Below are positions 27,738 to 35,514 of a DNA stretch of 64,000 nucleotides, piece after piece. A program made the position numbers and the translations under genes. The stretch is taken from the NCBI GenBank assembly GCA_045627525.1, contig JAZQNW010000001.1:227214-291213 (forward strand), read 5' to 3'. The notes under the pieces are model-generated. The model did no database searches. It had not been told where the DNA came from and saw only the letters and a program-made list of their open reading frames with translations. This stretch comes from CAG-877 sp045627525 (GTDB taxonomy: Bacteria; Bacillota_I; Bacilli_A; RF39; UBA660). Positions within the stretch are counted from its first letter, which is position 1; each line of letters starts with the position of its first letter.

Positions 27738-28032
27738 CCGGTATTTTTATAATGAATTCTCCCTCTTTAGAATATAAATATTTTTCTCTAGCATATCGTG
27801 CTATATAATCAGGATTTTGCAACTTATTAGCATCAGCTCTAAGTTCTGCTTCTTTTTCTTTTAAATTATTTAATTTTTCTTTTAATTCTTTCTTTTCTTG
27901 ATATTTATCATATATCTCAACCCAATATTTACCGATAGTTAAAGTAGTAACAACAATAATAGCCAATGAGCCCAAGCCAAAAATAAGTAAACGTCTTTTA
28001 GTTTTAATTTTTGTCTCTTTTTTCTTTGTCAT
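27730..28032 (-). CDS. divIC: Septum formation initiator DivIC (FtsB family)
   Basis: Bitopic division protein of 100 residues: a Lys/Arg-rich cytoplasmic head (1-14), one membrane helix (about 15-36), a Glu/Lys-rich coiled coil (about 38-70) and the C-terminal DivIC segment NPDYIARYAREKYLYSKEGE. It partners FtsL and DivIB in the divisome. In Bacillus it is followed by spoIIE before tilS; here spoIIE is missing and tilS follows directly. Preceded by a promoter at 28059-28088. Confidence 0.93.
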   Translation of the reverse strand: MTKKKETKIKTKRRLLIFGLGSLAIIVVTTLTIGKYWVEIYDKYQEKKELKEKLNNLKEKEAELRADANKLQNPDYIARYAREKYLYSKEGEFIIKIPEE

Positions 28033-28058
28033 TTACTTCACCTACCTTTTCACCTTAT

Positions 28059-28088
28059 ATTATAATTCCTAAATTAATGAATATTCAA
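28059..28088 (-). promoter_or_regulatory. Sigma-A promoter for divIC
   Basis: TTGAAT (28083-28088), 18-bp spacer, perfect TATAAT (28059-28064). It separates vegetative divIC transcription from yabP-yabQ. Confidence 0.6.
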
Positions 28089-28123
28089 TAAAAATCAATC
28101 TTATTAAATAAACTTTACACAAT

Positions 28124-28396
28124 TTATTTACGAATTTTAGAATTAATAGGATATGAAACAAAAAAACCTAAAATAAACAAAATTAAAAAATAAGGATGTA
28201 ATATTCCATTATTAATTTTATATATACATAAAAAATATATTAAAGACATATCAATTACAAAGAAAAATGTTCCCAAATATTTAATAATCTTATTTTTATT
28301 AAATAAAAGTTTATAATTAATATTAACAAGTAAACTAAAAAAGTAGCCAAACACGAATGAAAAGATAAGTGATAATACCTGTAATTTTAAATTCAT
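28124..28396 (-). CDS. yabQ: Spore cortex membrane protein YabQ-like
   Basis: A 90-residue membrane protein with three hydrophobic segments (about 5-26, 38-60, 68-84). It shares one base with the end of yabP and precedes divIC, exactly the Bacillus yabP-yabQ-divIC order. YabQ is a sigma-E-dependent membrane protein needed for spore cortex formation. Bacillus YabQ is about twice this length, so this is a short version. The assignment leans on synteny as well as on the hydrophobic profile. Confidence 0.72.
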   Translation of the reverse strand: MNLKLQVLSLIFSFVFGYFFSLLVNINYKLLFNKNKIIKYLGTFFFVIDMSLIYFLCIYKINNGILHPYFLILFILGFFVSYPINSKIRK

Positions 28397-28686
28397 TATT
28401 TAAACAACCTATTAAATATACTATCTTCTTTAGTATTTCTTTTTTCTTCTACATAACCAATATTATTTATTGTTCCCTTAATTGTTACATTTCCTTGTAA
28501 TGTATCAAGCTTTACCAGTTCTAAATCAACACCTTTTATAATCATAAAGCCCATTATAGTCTCCAATAAAAATTGTTCACTATCAAAATTTTCTATTTTT
28601 TTTACACCAGTTATTACCAAATTTTTTCTTTCAAACAAACTAACACCATGATTATAATTATTAATACTATTATCTGTTTTATCCAT
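28396..28686 (-). CDS. yabP: Sporulation protein YabP
   Basis: A 96-residue YabP/YqfC-family protein. The family core is clear: ERKNLVITGVKKIENFDSEQ, then LLETIMGFMIIKGVDLEL and a GNVTIKGTI strand. YabP is made in the mother cell and needed at the cortex stage in Bacillus. It has GGAGG upstream of ATG 28686. The S4-domain gene rqcP (yabO), its usual neighbour, is not found here. Together with yabQ, yabG, bofA and spoVT it argues for a retained sporulation programme. Confidence 0.92.
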   Translation of the reverse strand: MDKTDNSINNYNHGVSLFERKNLVITGVKKIENFDSEQFLLETIMGFMIIKGVDLELVKLDTLQGNVTIKGTINNIGYVEEKRNTKEDSIFNRLFK

Positions 28687-28732
28687 ATTCTCCTCCTAAA
28701 AAAATATATGTAAAAAAACAAAAAAATAGTAC

Positions 28733-28756
28733 AAAAAAAGATGCATAAGCATCTTT
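28733..28756 (-). terminator. Intrinsic terminator of spoVG overlapping its stop
   Basis: AAAGATGC/GCATCTTT stem (28737-28756), 4-nt loop, seven T on the minus strand. The stop codon (28755-28757) is at the stem base. Confidence 0.88.
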
Positions 28757-29030
28757 ATTCTTCTTCAGCTTCATCTTCAGCATTATTATATGCTTCTAAG
28801 ATTACTTCTTCAAACATCGCACGAACTTCTGCGTTAATTGGATGTGCTATATCACGATAGCCACCAGTTGGCTTTGCTTTACTTGGCATTGCAATAAATA
28901 AACCGTCGTCTCCTTCAATAATACGAATATCATGTACTACAAAACTATCATCTAAAACAACAGAAGCTATAGCTTTCATTCTAGATCCTTCTTTTTCTTT
29001 TTTGCGTACATTTACAGATGTAATTTTCAT
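28755..29030 (-). CDS. spoVG: Regulatory protein SpoVG
   Basis: Small nucleic-acid-binding regulator, 91 residues from ATG 29030 (MKITSVNVRKK), with GGGAGG upstream. Family motifs are AIASVVLDDSFVVHDIRIIEG, FIAMPSKAKPTGGYRDIAHPIN and a C-terminal helix with an acidic tail. SpoVG affects cell division and sporulation in Bacillus and virulence genes in other Firmicutes. It sits next to veg; the intervening ispE, purR and yabJ genes of Bacillus are absent. Confidence 0.96.
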   Translation of the reverse strand: MKITSVNVRKKEKEGSRMKAIASVVLDDSFVVHDIRIIEGDDGLFIAMPSKAKPTGGYRDIAHPINAEVRAMFEEVILEAYNNAEDEAEEE

Positions 29031-29123
29031 ATGTTTTTCCTCCCTCTTAAAGCAATTCACTTTATACTTACATTTTATAATAATATTATATAAATTGCAA
29101 TAGTTTTTAAAGTAATAAACCAA

Positions 29124-29336
29124 TCACGATACTATTTCCAAATTACCTATTAATAAATCACTATAAGTAAAAGATTTTTTCAAAGATGTTGGTAATGTAA
29201 TAATAAAAATAGCGGAATATATTTCAGTAATCCTTCCTTCAAATTCATCAATCTGATTTCTAGATCCTTTAAATAAGAATTTATGATAAACCCCTTTATT
29301 TTCTTTAACATATCTTTTTGTAGCATCCAAAATCAT
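29124..29336 (-). CDS. veg: Veg-like protein
   Basis: A 70-residue protein matching Bacillus Veg in size, order (yabG-veg) and pattern: a basic central KFLFKGSRNQID segment, a GRITEIYSAIFIITLP strand pair and a FTYSDLLIGNLEI end that parallels the SYSYADIL end of Veg. Veg has been linked to biofilm matrix expression and spore germination; its mechanism is unclear. The start overlaps the yabG stop by 4 nt (ATGA), indicating coupling. Confidence 0.82.
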   Translation of the reverse strand: MILDATKRYVKENKGVYHKFLFKGSRNQIDEFEGRITEIYSAIFIITLPTSLKKSFTYSDLLIGNLEIVS

Positions 29337-30115
29337 CTAGGATACCCCACATACATTGTACCATTAGTAATTATACCGCCTATACCATCAGAACCATATT
29401 TTGTTTTTTCTATTAAATGTATCAAATCAATGCTTTGATTTCTATCAGACAAAGCTAAAGATGAAGCAATAATTGCTGGATCCAGTGCATGTATATTTAT
29501 ACGCTTAGGACTAGATGCAAAATTAGAACCAGCCTTTATCAACTCTTCGTAATTAGACTGACAAGCACCGGCAATTATTATAAGTTTATCCTGACTTTTT
29601 TCATATTTTCTTGCTTTTTTAACTGAATCAATAAAATTGATAGTATTTTGATAATTACTATTATCTTTACTATCATTTTTTTTAGAATAATAAGCATCAT
29701 GACCAGTTATAACAACAATATCAGGGCGAAATTCTTCTAATAATCCTCCTATTTTATTAGGCATATCTATTTCTGGCAAAGATATACCATTAGCTTTTAC
29801 TCCAAGGTCTTCATAAAACCTCATACATCTATCTAAATACTCTTTGTCACCATCAATATGCAATATTTTCCCAGGTAAATAAAAATATTGATCCCGATCC
29901 AACTTAACATCTCTTAAATTTTGTTCTATTATTTCCTCATCTGAAGACATATTTGGTACATCAGAAGTTACTAAATCAGCTAACTTGCTATCAGCAATAA
30001 GTCTTACATCAACACCTTTTAAAAAAGCTGTATCACCTTCTATATCAATTATTTTAAATAAGATATCATGCTTATATGATATTCGAGTAACATAATCTCC
30101 AATTCTAAAATTCAA
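29333..30115 (-). CDS. yabG: Sporulation-specific cysteine protease YabG
   Basis: A 260-residue YabG protease, which processes spore coat and germination proteins in the mother cell. Typical blocks are DIVVITGHDAYY with the likely catalytic His (139), LIIIAGACQSNYEELIKAGS with the likely catalytic Cys (185), and FASSPKRINIHALDP. The start is TTG 30115, eight nt after GGAG. The neighbours rsmA upstream and veg downstream match Bacillus. YabG is rarely kept outside spore formers, so its integrity is evidence for sporulation. Confidence 0.95.
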   Translation of the reverse strand: MNFRIGDYVTRISYKHDILFKIIDIEGDTAFLKGVDVRLIADSKLADLVTSDVPNMSSDEEIIEQNLRDVKLDRDQYFYLPGKILHIDGDKEYLDRCMRFYEDLGVKANGISLPEIDMPNKIGGLLEEFRPDIVVITGHDAYYSKKNDSKDNSNYQNTINFIDSVKKARKYEKSQDKLIIIAGACQSNYEELIKAGSNFASSPKRINIHALDPAIIASSLALSDRNQSIDLIHLIEKTKYGSDGIGGIITNGTMYVGYPR

Positions 30116-30141
30116 ATAATCATCTCCACAAAATATTATGC

Positions 30142-30182
30142 TTGAAAAAATGAAAAAATGAAAAAAGAGACTAATTAGTCTC
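30142..30182 (-). terminator. Terminator of rsmA with repeated T tracts
   Basis: Palindromic GAGACTAATTAGTCTC (30167-30182) contains the rsmA stop (30171-30173). On the minus strand three T6 tracts follow, separated by CA, formed by a threefold TGAAAAAA repeat. Confidence 0.8.
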
Positions 30183-30977
30183 CCACAAATTGTTAGCTAT
30201 ATCTACAAAAATATTAATATCAAGGACTTCAGCTCTGACATTTAAATCATAACCATATTTAGATAATACATTTTCTATTACATCTAAATTATATTTTTTT
30301 AAATTGTTTCTAATTGTTTTACGTCTAAATTGAAAACTATCTCTTACCAAATTTTCAAAAAATTCAAAATTTTTCAAAGCTAATTTTTCTTTTTTTTCTG
30401 TAAAAGATATAATAACACTATCAACGTTTGGTACAGGAACAAATTCTTTTCTTGAAACAAAAAATTCCTTCTTAACATCATAAAAATATTGTAAAAATAT
30501 CGAAATAGATCCATATTCCTTAGATCCAGGCTGAGCTGAAAACCTATCACCAACTTCTTTTTGAACCATCATAACAATCTTACTAAATGGCAACTTACTG
30601 TCTATTATTTTCATAATAATTGGTGTCGTAATATAATAAGGAACATTACTAACAAAATACAATTTTTCATAACTATATTTTGAAACATCATCACATAAAT
30701 TAGAATTTAAAAAATCTTGAAACAATATTTTTACATTTGAAACGCCCTCTAACTTACTATTCAATTCACTTTCTAAGTCCGAATCTATCTCATATGCTAA
30801 AACATTTTTTGAAGCCTGAGATAATTCTCTTGTTAATATTGCCCCTCCAGGTCCAACTTCAATTACAAGTGAATCATCATTAATACCCGCAACAGAAACT
30901 ATCCTCTTTACTATATTTTTATCTTTTAAGAAATTCTGACCAAATTTCTTTTTAAATTTTACATCATACTTTTCCAC
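30171..30977 (-). CDS. rsmA: 16S rRNA dimethyladenosine transferase RsmA (KsgA)
   Basis: Dimethylates two adjacent adenines in helix 45 of 16S rRNA, 268 residues. Visible: KKFGQNFLKDKNIVKRIV at the N-terminus, the SAM loop VIEVGPGGAILTREL, the catalytic SNVPYYITTPIIMKI block, and the C-terminal FVPVPNVDSVIISF and FQFRRKTIRNNL segments. It heads the rsmA-yabG-veg order of Bacillus; rnmV and yabE, usually upstream, are replaced by the SipW cluster. Confidence 0.97.
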   Translation of the reverse strand: MEKYDVKFKKKFGQNFLKDKNIVKRIVSVAGINDDSLVIEVGPGGAILTRELSQASKNVLAYEIDSDLESELNSKLEGVSNVKILFQDFLNSNLCDDVSKYSYEKLYFVSNVPYYITTPIIMKIIDSKLPFSKIVMMVQKEVGDRFSAQPGSKEYGSISIFLQYFYDVKKEFFVSRKEFVPVPNVDSVIISFTEKKEKLALKNFEFFENLVRDSFQFRRKTIRNNLKKYNLDVIENVLSKYGYDLNVRAEVLDINIFVDIANNLWETN

Positions 30978-30994
30978 CTAAACACCCACTTAAC

Positions 30995-31411
30995 TTATCT
31001 TCTTTTAAAAATAAATAAAATATTACCCAATGCTAAACCATATAACATAATTTTCATAAATATAAGAAAATCACTAAAATACATAAAATTTATACCAAAT
31101 TTCAATTCATCATTTAATAATAAATTTTTATCAAACATAGTTCTTAAAGATACTATTATAATAACAATTGAAACTAAAATACAAGTAATATTATAAAATA
31201 TATTTTTATTAACACAATCTTGTTTTTTTACTACATTAACAATAAATAAAGTTATTAAAATAATATAAGGTAAAATATATAAAATAGAATCCAATAAATT
31301 TCTATCAAAACTACTATACATTTTTAAAACTATATAGCCGGATAATATAAAAGATATTAAAAGTAGAATCAATTTAAATATTAACAAAAAAGAATTAATA
31401 ATTTTTTCCAT
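30995..31411 (-). CDS. Four-span membrane protein of the SipW cluster
   Basis: A 138-residue protein with four hydrophobic segments (about 7-29, 42-60, 75-93, 113-133) and no recognised domain. Its ribosome binding site (GGAGG) is formed by the last two Gly codons of the upstream gene, so the two are translationally coupled. It ends 17 nt before rsmA. Function unknown; it belongs by position to the signal-peptidase/anchored-protein cluster and could be an assembly or anchoring component. Confidence 0.75.
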   Translation of the reverse strand: MEKIINSFLLIFKLILLLISFILSGYIVLKMYSSFDRNLLDSILYILPYIILITLFIVNVVKKQDCVNKNIFYNITCILVSIVIIIVSLRTMFDKNLLLNDELKFGINFMYFSDFLIFMKIMLYGLALGNILFIFKRR

Positions 31412-31412
31412 A

Positions 31413-32090
31413 TTATCCTCCTACATGATTGATAAACCAATCAAATGAATCTTCCACAAGATTGATAGATTTACGATAAGAATTAACTATAAAAAAATAG
31501 CTTTCCTTATTTAAATCAAAAATATTGATTTTAGTATTATCACTACTAAAATGATAACTACTATTGTTTAATAAACTGTCTTTCAAATAAGAAGAGTTTG
31601 TCAAAGTAATATCAATATTATTTTTTATAAATGGACCAATATCTGAAAATATACCATTATTAGAACTTCCTGATATATTATATAATGACTTTGTTAAACA
31701 ATCATTTATAACATCAGTCTGATAAATATTATTCAATTTGTAAACATCTCTAATAGAAATCTTATCCTGTTTCATAATATCAAAAATCTTTTTATTATCT
31801 AATTGTCTTACACAAACATTAATTCTATCATATGCATCTTTTATTTCATCATAATTTTGATTATTAGTATAATTTTCTAAACTTATCTTATTAAATCTAT
31901 CCCTAAGAGACTCTATATCATTATTAATTTTTTCTACACTAGCCAAATCTTCATCAGATTGATAATAAAAACTTCTAATATCCCTCATATGATAAAAATT
32001 TAAAAAAAGTATAAAAAAAGACAGACCAAAAATAAAACCTGTTACTGTATATGCAAAAATATTAATATAATTTGAATCTGTTTTTTTCAT
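31413..32090 (-). CDS. Single-span protein with extracytoplasmic domain, SipW cluster
   Basis: A 225-residue protein from ATG 32090 (AGGTGG upstream). One membrane helix (about 9-32) is followed by a short coiled-coil-like stretch (about 42-80) and a hydrophilic Asn/Ser-rich domain of about 140 residues predicted outside the cell. It contains two cysteines in that domain. I recognise no family. It overlaps the end of sipW and is coupled to the downstream four-span gene. A role as anchor or accessory of the secreted paralogues is possible but not shown. Confidence 0.75.
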   Translation of the reverse strand: MKKTDSNYINIFAYTVTGFIFGLSFFILFLNFYHMRDIRSFYYQSDEDLASVEKINNDIESLRDRFNKISLENYTNNQNYDEIKDAYDRINVCVRQLDNKKIFDIMKQDKISIRDVYKLNNIYQTDVINDCLTKSLYNISGSSNNGIFSDIGPFIKNNIDITLTNSSYLKDSLLNNSSYHFSSDNTKINIFDLNKESYFFIVNSYRKSINLVEDSFDWFINHVGG

Positions 32091-32099
32091 ATTTCCCAC

Positions 32100-32732
32100 C
32101 TATATCACTTCAACTTCTTCTTTTTTCTTTTTTAACTTTATAGTATCAATTACTATAATAATCAAAATTGGTACAATAATTGTAATTATAAATCCCCAAG
32201 TAGTAGTTATAAAACTACGAATAAATCCCAATTTTGGTATTTTTAAAATAACCTTACCAAAAACTTTATCTGATAAAACAAGTGATGGATCAGCAATAGA
32301 ATTATTATCTCCTTTTGTTCTAAATATATATTCACCAGCACTTGAAGTTTGACGTCCTATAATTCTATGAGTAATAATTAAACCTGGATATGAAGGATCA
32401 ATTGAACTAAATGTAATAATATCACCAATTTTTAAATTTTCAGCTTCTTCACGCTTAATAATAATGGCATCATTTACTTTTATAGTTGGTACCATACTAG
32501 GAGAAACTATAATGTAAGCATCAAACAATGGTAATTTATTGTTACCCTTACTAAGATTATAAGCTAAATCTGCAAAGTATAAAGCAATCAATAATCCACT
32601 AACTACAAAAATAGTTAAAATAGCATACAAAAAAGATTTGGCAAAAAATTTCCCAAGGAATTTTACCTTATCATTATGACTCATGTGTTCAATTTGATTA
32701 ATGCTGTTATCATATTTTGCTTTAAACCTCAC
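32100..32732 (-). CDS. sipW: SipW-type signal peptidase I
   Basis: Signal peptidase of 210 residues with two membrane helices (about 33-55 and 178-198). The nucleophile is Ser79 in VSPSMVPTI. The second catalytic site reads ITHRIIG with His122 instead of the Lys of ordinary bacterial signal peptidases, followed by RTKGDNN and a conserved Asp, so it is the SipW/ER type using Ser-His-Asp chemistry. GTG 32732 follows GGAGGG. In Bacillus SipW cleaves TasA and TapA. Here it follows three genes for anchored beta-rich proteins, likely substrates. Confidence 0.92.
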   Translation of the reverse strand: MRFKAKYDNSINQIEHMSHNDKVKFLGKFFAKSFLYAILTIFVVSGLLIALYFADLAYNLSKGNNKLPLFDAYIIVSPSMVPTIKVNDAIIIKREEAENLKIGDIITFSSIDPSYPGLIITHRIIGRQTSSAGEYIFRTKGDNNSIADPSLVLSDKVFGKVILKIPKLGFIRSFITTTWGFIITIIVPILIIIVIDTIKLKKKKEEVEVI

Positions 32733-32799
32733 TGTACACCCTCCCGATCCTAAAATTATTATAATATTCCATTAAAAAAAAAGCTATATTTTTGCCAAT

Positions 32800-32822
32800 A
32801 AAAAAGAACGCTTTACACGTTC
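32800..32822 (-). terminator. Weak intrinsic terminator after the first anchored paralogue
   Basis: GAACG/CGTTC stem (32806-32822) with a 7-nt loop and T6 on the minus strand, seven nt after the stop. It may set a high ratio of the structural protein to the downstream peptidase. Confidence 0.6.
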
Positions 32823-32828
32823 ATACAT

Positions 32829-33449
32829 CTATATAGTATAAATATTTAACTTCACTTTATAAGAATTTTTTATATCATCGATAATAGCATTATCAGATAA
32901 CCATAATCTACATCTGAAATTTTCTTCTATTTTTTTAGATTTTTCATTATCATTTTTCAATATACCTCTATATAAAATCATTGACTCATTGGAAGAATCA
33001 TGTATATCAGATGTTTTGTTATTAACAAAAGGAACTGGATTTTTAGTATAAAAAACAGCTTCATAATCTGAAAAATTTAACTTTTCTAAATAAAGTCTTA
33101 CTTCTCTATCATTATAAGTAAATTCATCATCATATACTTTTTCTGCAACAATTTCATATTTTAGCTTACTATTTGCAGGTACAACAGAACTTATATTAAA
33201 ATCCAAAACATTACTTCCACCAACTAATTGCTTTCCTTCTACATCAGGTAATGGATAAATATTAGTAATAGATAAAGCATTTTCTTTACCAATAAAAGAC
33301 ATTGATACATTTCCATAATCTAATTTAGTAACATCAGTTCCCGAAGACGTAGTTAAAACAACGGCATACGAAACTCCTACTACAGCTATTATTAAAAATG
33401 CTACACCGATTATTGATAAAAGAATATTTTTAGATAAATTATTTTCCAT
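32829..33449 (-). CDS. SipW-type secreted/anchored protein, paralogue 1 (TasA/camelysin-like pattern)
   Basis: A 206-residue protein with a signal-peptide-like N-terminus: short basic region, hydrophobic core 8-28, then VGVSYAVVLTTSSG, similar to SipW-dependent signals with a likely cut after SYA. The mature part is beta-rich and starts with a GNVSMSF strand as in TasA and camelysin. It shares with the next two genes a P-x-x-D-x-x-GK element, a DF-x-x strand, an R-x-YLE-like strand and a C-terminal RLWLSD motif. AGGTGG precedes ATG 33449. Probably a secreted or membrane-anchored structural protein; the family is not identified with certainty. Confidence 0.7.
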   Translation of the reverse strand: MENNLSKNILLSIIGVAFLIIAVVGVSYAVVLTTSSGTDVTKLDYGNVSMSFIGKENALSITNIYPLPDVEGKQLVGGSNVLDFNISSVVPANSKLKYEIVAEKVYDDEFTYNDREVRLYLEKLNFSDYEAVFYTKNPVPFVNNKTSDIHDSSNESMILYRGILKNDNEKSKKIEENFRCRLWLSDNAIIDDIKNSYKVKLNIYTI

Positions 33450-33490
33450 ATTACCACCTACATAAAGAATAACATAAATTAATATTTTTT

Positions 33491-33517
33491 TAAAAAAAAG
33501 GCTAATTATTTAGCCTT
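33491..33517 (-). terminator. Intrinsic terminator after paralogue 2, stop codon in loop
   Basis: AAGGCTAA/TTAGCCTT stem (33498-33517) and eight T on the minus strand. The stop codon (33506-33508) forms the loop. Confidence 0.88.
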
Positions 33518-34108
33518 ACCATTAACTTCTACCTTTACAGAAAAATTATAAATACCAGCTGGATCGACAGGAGTATTTTCATCCATCCATAATCTTAATC
33601 GATAATTTTTCTTCTCATCTTTAGAAACAGATGTTTGAACTAATATCATAGAATTATTATCAGCTCCATATAATGGTTTTAAATTAGTATCACCATATAT
33701 TTTTGGTTCAAATGCACTAATATAAGCACCATTTTTTTGCTCTTCCAAATAAACTTTAATATTTTTAGAAGACGCTGTTGAATTTTTTTCATCAACTTTT
33801 ATTGATATTTCGTAATCTATTTCATTAGAATCCTCCATAGATGTATCAACTGTAAAATCAAAATATGACTCTAATGCATTATTTTTTTTACCATTTATAT
33901 CAGTTGTAGGAACTAAATTTGTAACTTCAAACATATTATCATTTTCTGCGTAAGACATAACTATAGAACCTGAATTAAGCTCTTGGTTCTTTTTATCATT
34001 TTGTGCTCTAAAAAACAAGCAAAAAGCAATTACCACTACCAAAACCATTAAAAAACTTCCAAATATAATCCAAAATATAAAATTCTTACTAACCTTTTCA
34101 TTCTTCAT
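33506..34108 (-). CDS. Anchored beta-rich protein, paralogue 2
   Basis: A 200-residue protein starting at ATG 34108 (AGGGTGAT upstream). It has one N-terminal membrane helix (about 10-33), then GSIVMSYAENDNMFEVTNL, which lines up with the first strands of paralogue 1. It also has the P-x-x-DINGK element, a DFTV strand, a KVYLEE strand and the RLRLWMDE motif near the C-terminus. Unlike paralogue 1, no A-x-A-like cleavage site is obvious, so it may stay anchored. It starts 5 nt after paralogue 3 ends. Function unknown. Confidence 0.68.
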   Translation of the reverse strand: MKNEKVSKNFIFWIIFGSFLMVLVVVIAFCLFFRAQNDKKNQELNSGSIVMSYAENDNMFEVTNLVPTTDINGKKNNALESYFDFTVDTSMEDSNEIDYEISIKVDEKNSTASSKNIKVYLEEQKNGAYISAFEPKIYGDTNLKPLYGADNNSMILVQTSVSKDEKKNYRLRLWMDENTPVDPAGIYNFSVKVEVNGKAK

Positions 34109-34113
34109 AAATA

Positions 34114-34677
34114 TCACCCTACTACTCTAAATTCTATCTTTCCTTTAAAACTAGTTTCGTTTTCCAATGGAAAATACACATCAGCCAGCCAAAGTCTTAA
34201 TTTAAAATCTTGCTTTTTTCCACAAGCTATTGTTCCAGAATATAAAACCTTTTTATCAATATTATAATTTGACACAGGAAGTTCTCTAAAAACAGGAACC
34301 GCATGATTGGAATAAAATTCAAATGGCTTATCCGAAGAATCTGTTAAATAAACTTTAACATAATCATAACGTAGCTCCTCAGAAACAGATTGTGGAATCA
34401 AATAAACCTCATACTTTACAAACTGATCAATATTTCCAATACCTTCAACACTAAAATCAACCTCAGGTAGCACATTTTCTGAAACAGATTTCTTTAAGCT
34501 ACGCCCACTATCATCAGATAATGGTAAAATTGATTTAAGTTCCACTATATCATTATTAATAGTAAAAATTGCATTATTATTATGTTCTTTTTTTTCAACA
34601 TTTAAGAATTTATAAATAAAAAAGATTATTAATAATGAAAATACTATCATAAGTAATATTCCTAGTTTTTTTTTCAT
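34114..34677 (-). CDS. Anchored beta-rich protein, paralogue 3
   Basis: A 187-residue protein and first gene of the SipW cluster. An N-terminal membrane helix (about 5-24) is followed by an extracytoplasmic beta-rich domain. It shares the P-x-x-DDSG element, VDFSV strand, KVYLTD strand and KLRLWLAD motif with paralogues 1 and 2, at similar spacing. No clear signal-peptidase site is seen. The three tandem copies probably arose by duplication and have diverged strongly. Function unknown. Confidence 0.68.
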   Translation of the reverse strand: MKKKLGILLMIVFSLLIIFFIYKFLNVEKKEHNNNAIFTINNDIVELKSILPLSDDSGRSLKKSVSENVLPEVDFSVEGIGNIDQFVKYEVYLIPQSVSEELRYDYVKVYLTDSSDKPFEFYSNHAVPVFRELPVSNYNIDKKVLYSGTIACGKKQDFKLRLWLADVYFPLENETSFKGKIEFRVVG

Positions 34678-34733
34678 AATTTCAACCCCTAATAGACATC
34701 TCTATTATTAACATAAGGTTAACATAAATAAAA

Positions 34734-35483
34734 CTACAAGTCAAACATATTACTGGCATTTAAAGAAGTAATTTTAGCTACCTCATCTGGAGGAACATTA
34801 CAAATATCAGCAATTTTCTGAGCAATTATTGGAATATACTTAGAACTATTCTTTTGCCCCCTAAATGGAGCAGGAGCCAAATACGGACTATCTGTTTCCA
34901 AAACTATATTTTCAAGGCCTATTTTTTCTACTACTTTATATAAATTACTATTTTTAAATGTAACAACACCACCTATACCTATTAAAAATCCTAATTTTAC
35001 GTATATCTCAGCAACCTCTAAACTACCACTAAAACAGTGTATTACACCACGAACTTTATATTTTTTTATTGTATCAATAGTATCCTGAACAGCATCACGA
35101 CTATGAATTACAACAGGTAAGTTTAACTTCTCAGCTAATTGTAATTGCGCTTCAAATAACTTAATCTGATCATCTCTATTTTGATTACCATAATGATAAT
35201 CTAGACCAATTTCTCCTAGTGCTACAGCATGTCCATCAATCATCAATCGTTCTAAATCAATAATATCAGCATCACTAATAGTTGAAGCACAATCTGGATG
35301 ATATCCCATAGAAAGACTAATAAAATTATATTTATTAGACAATTCAATAGCTTCTTCAAAATTTTTCTTTTCACAGGCAGATATTATAATTTTATTAACT
35401 CCTGCAGCCATATTATCAGAAATAACTTTATCTATATCATCATAATCCTCAATTGATAAATGACAATGAGTATCAATATACAT
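34734..35483 (-). CDS. tatD: TatD family metal-dependent hydrolase (DNase)
   Basis: A TIM-barrel amidohydrolase-fold nuclease of 249 residues. Metal-site motifs are IDTHCHL at the N-terminus, GEIGLDYH, VIHSRDA, HCFSG and ETDSPYLAP. The start is ATG 35483, seven nt after GGAGG; the ATG at 35489 is only one nt from it and is rejected. It lies downstream of metG as in Bacillus (metS-dayD/yabD), where the homologue is linked to D-aminoacyl-tRNA or DNA quality control; the exact substrate is open. Confidence 0.93.
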   Translation of the reverse strand: MYIDTHCHLSIEDYDDIDKVISDNMAAGVNKIIISACEKKNFEEAIELSNKYNFISLSMGYHPDCASTISDADIIDLERLMIDGHAVALGEIGLDYHYGNQNRDDQIKLFEAQLQLAEKLNLPVVIHSRDAVQDTIDTIKKYKVRGVIHCFSGSLEVAEIYVKLGFLIGIGGVVTFKNSNLYKVVEKIGLENIVLETDSPYLAPAPFRGQKNSSKYIPIIAQKIADICNVPPDEVAKITSLNASNMFDL

Positions 35484-35514
35484 AATCATACCTCCAAAAT
35501 AAAAAACTACTACA

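Noticed and set aside
30116..30141. CATAATAT upstream of yabG as a sigma-E or sigma-K -10 element
   Set aside because: Only a partial match, and no convincing -35 at the right distance in the T-rich sequence.
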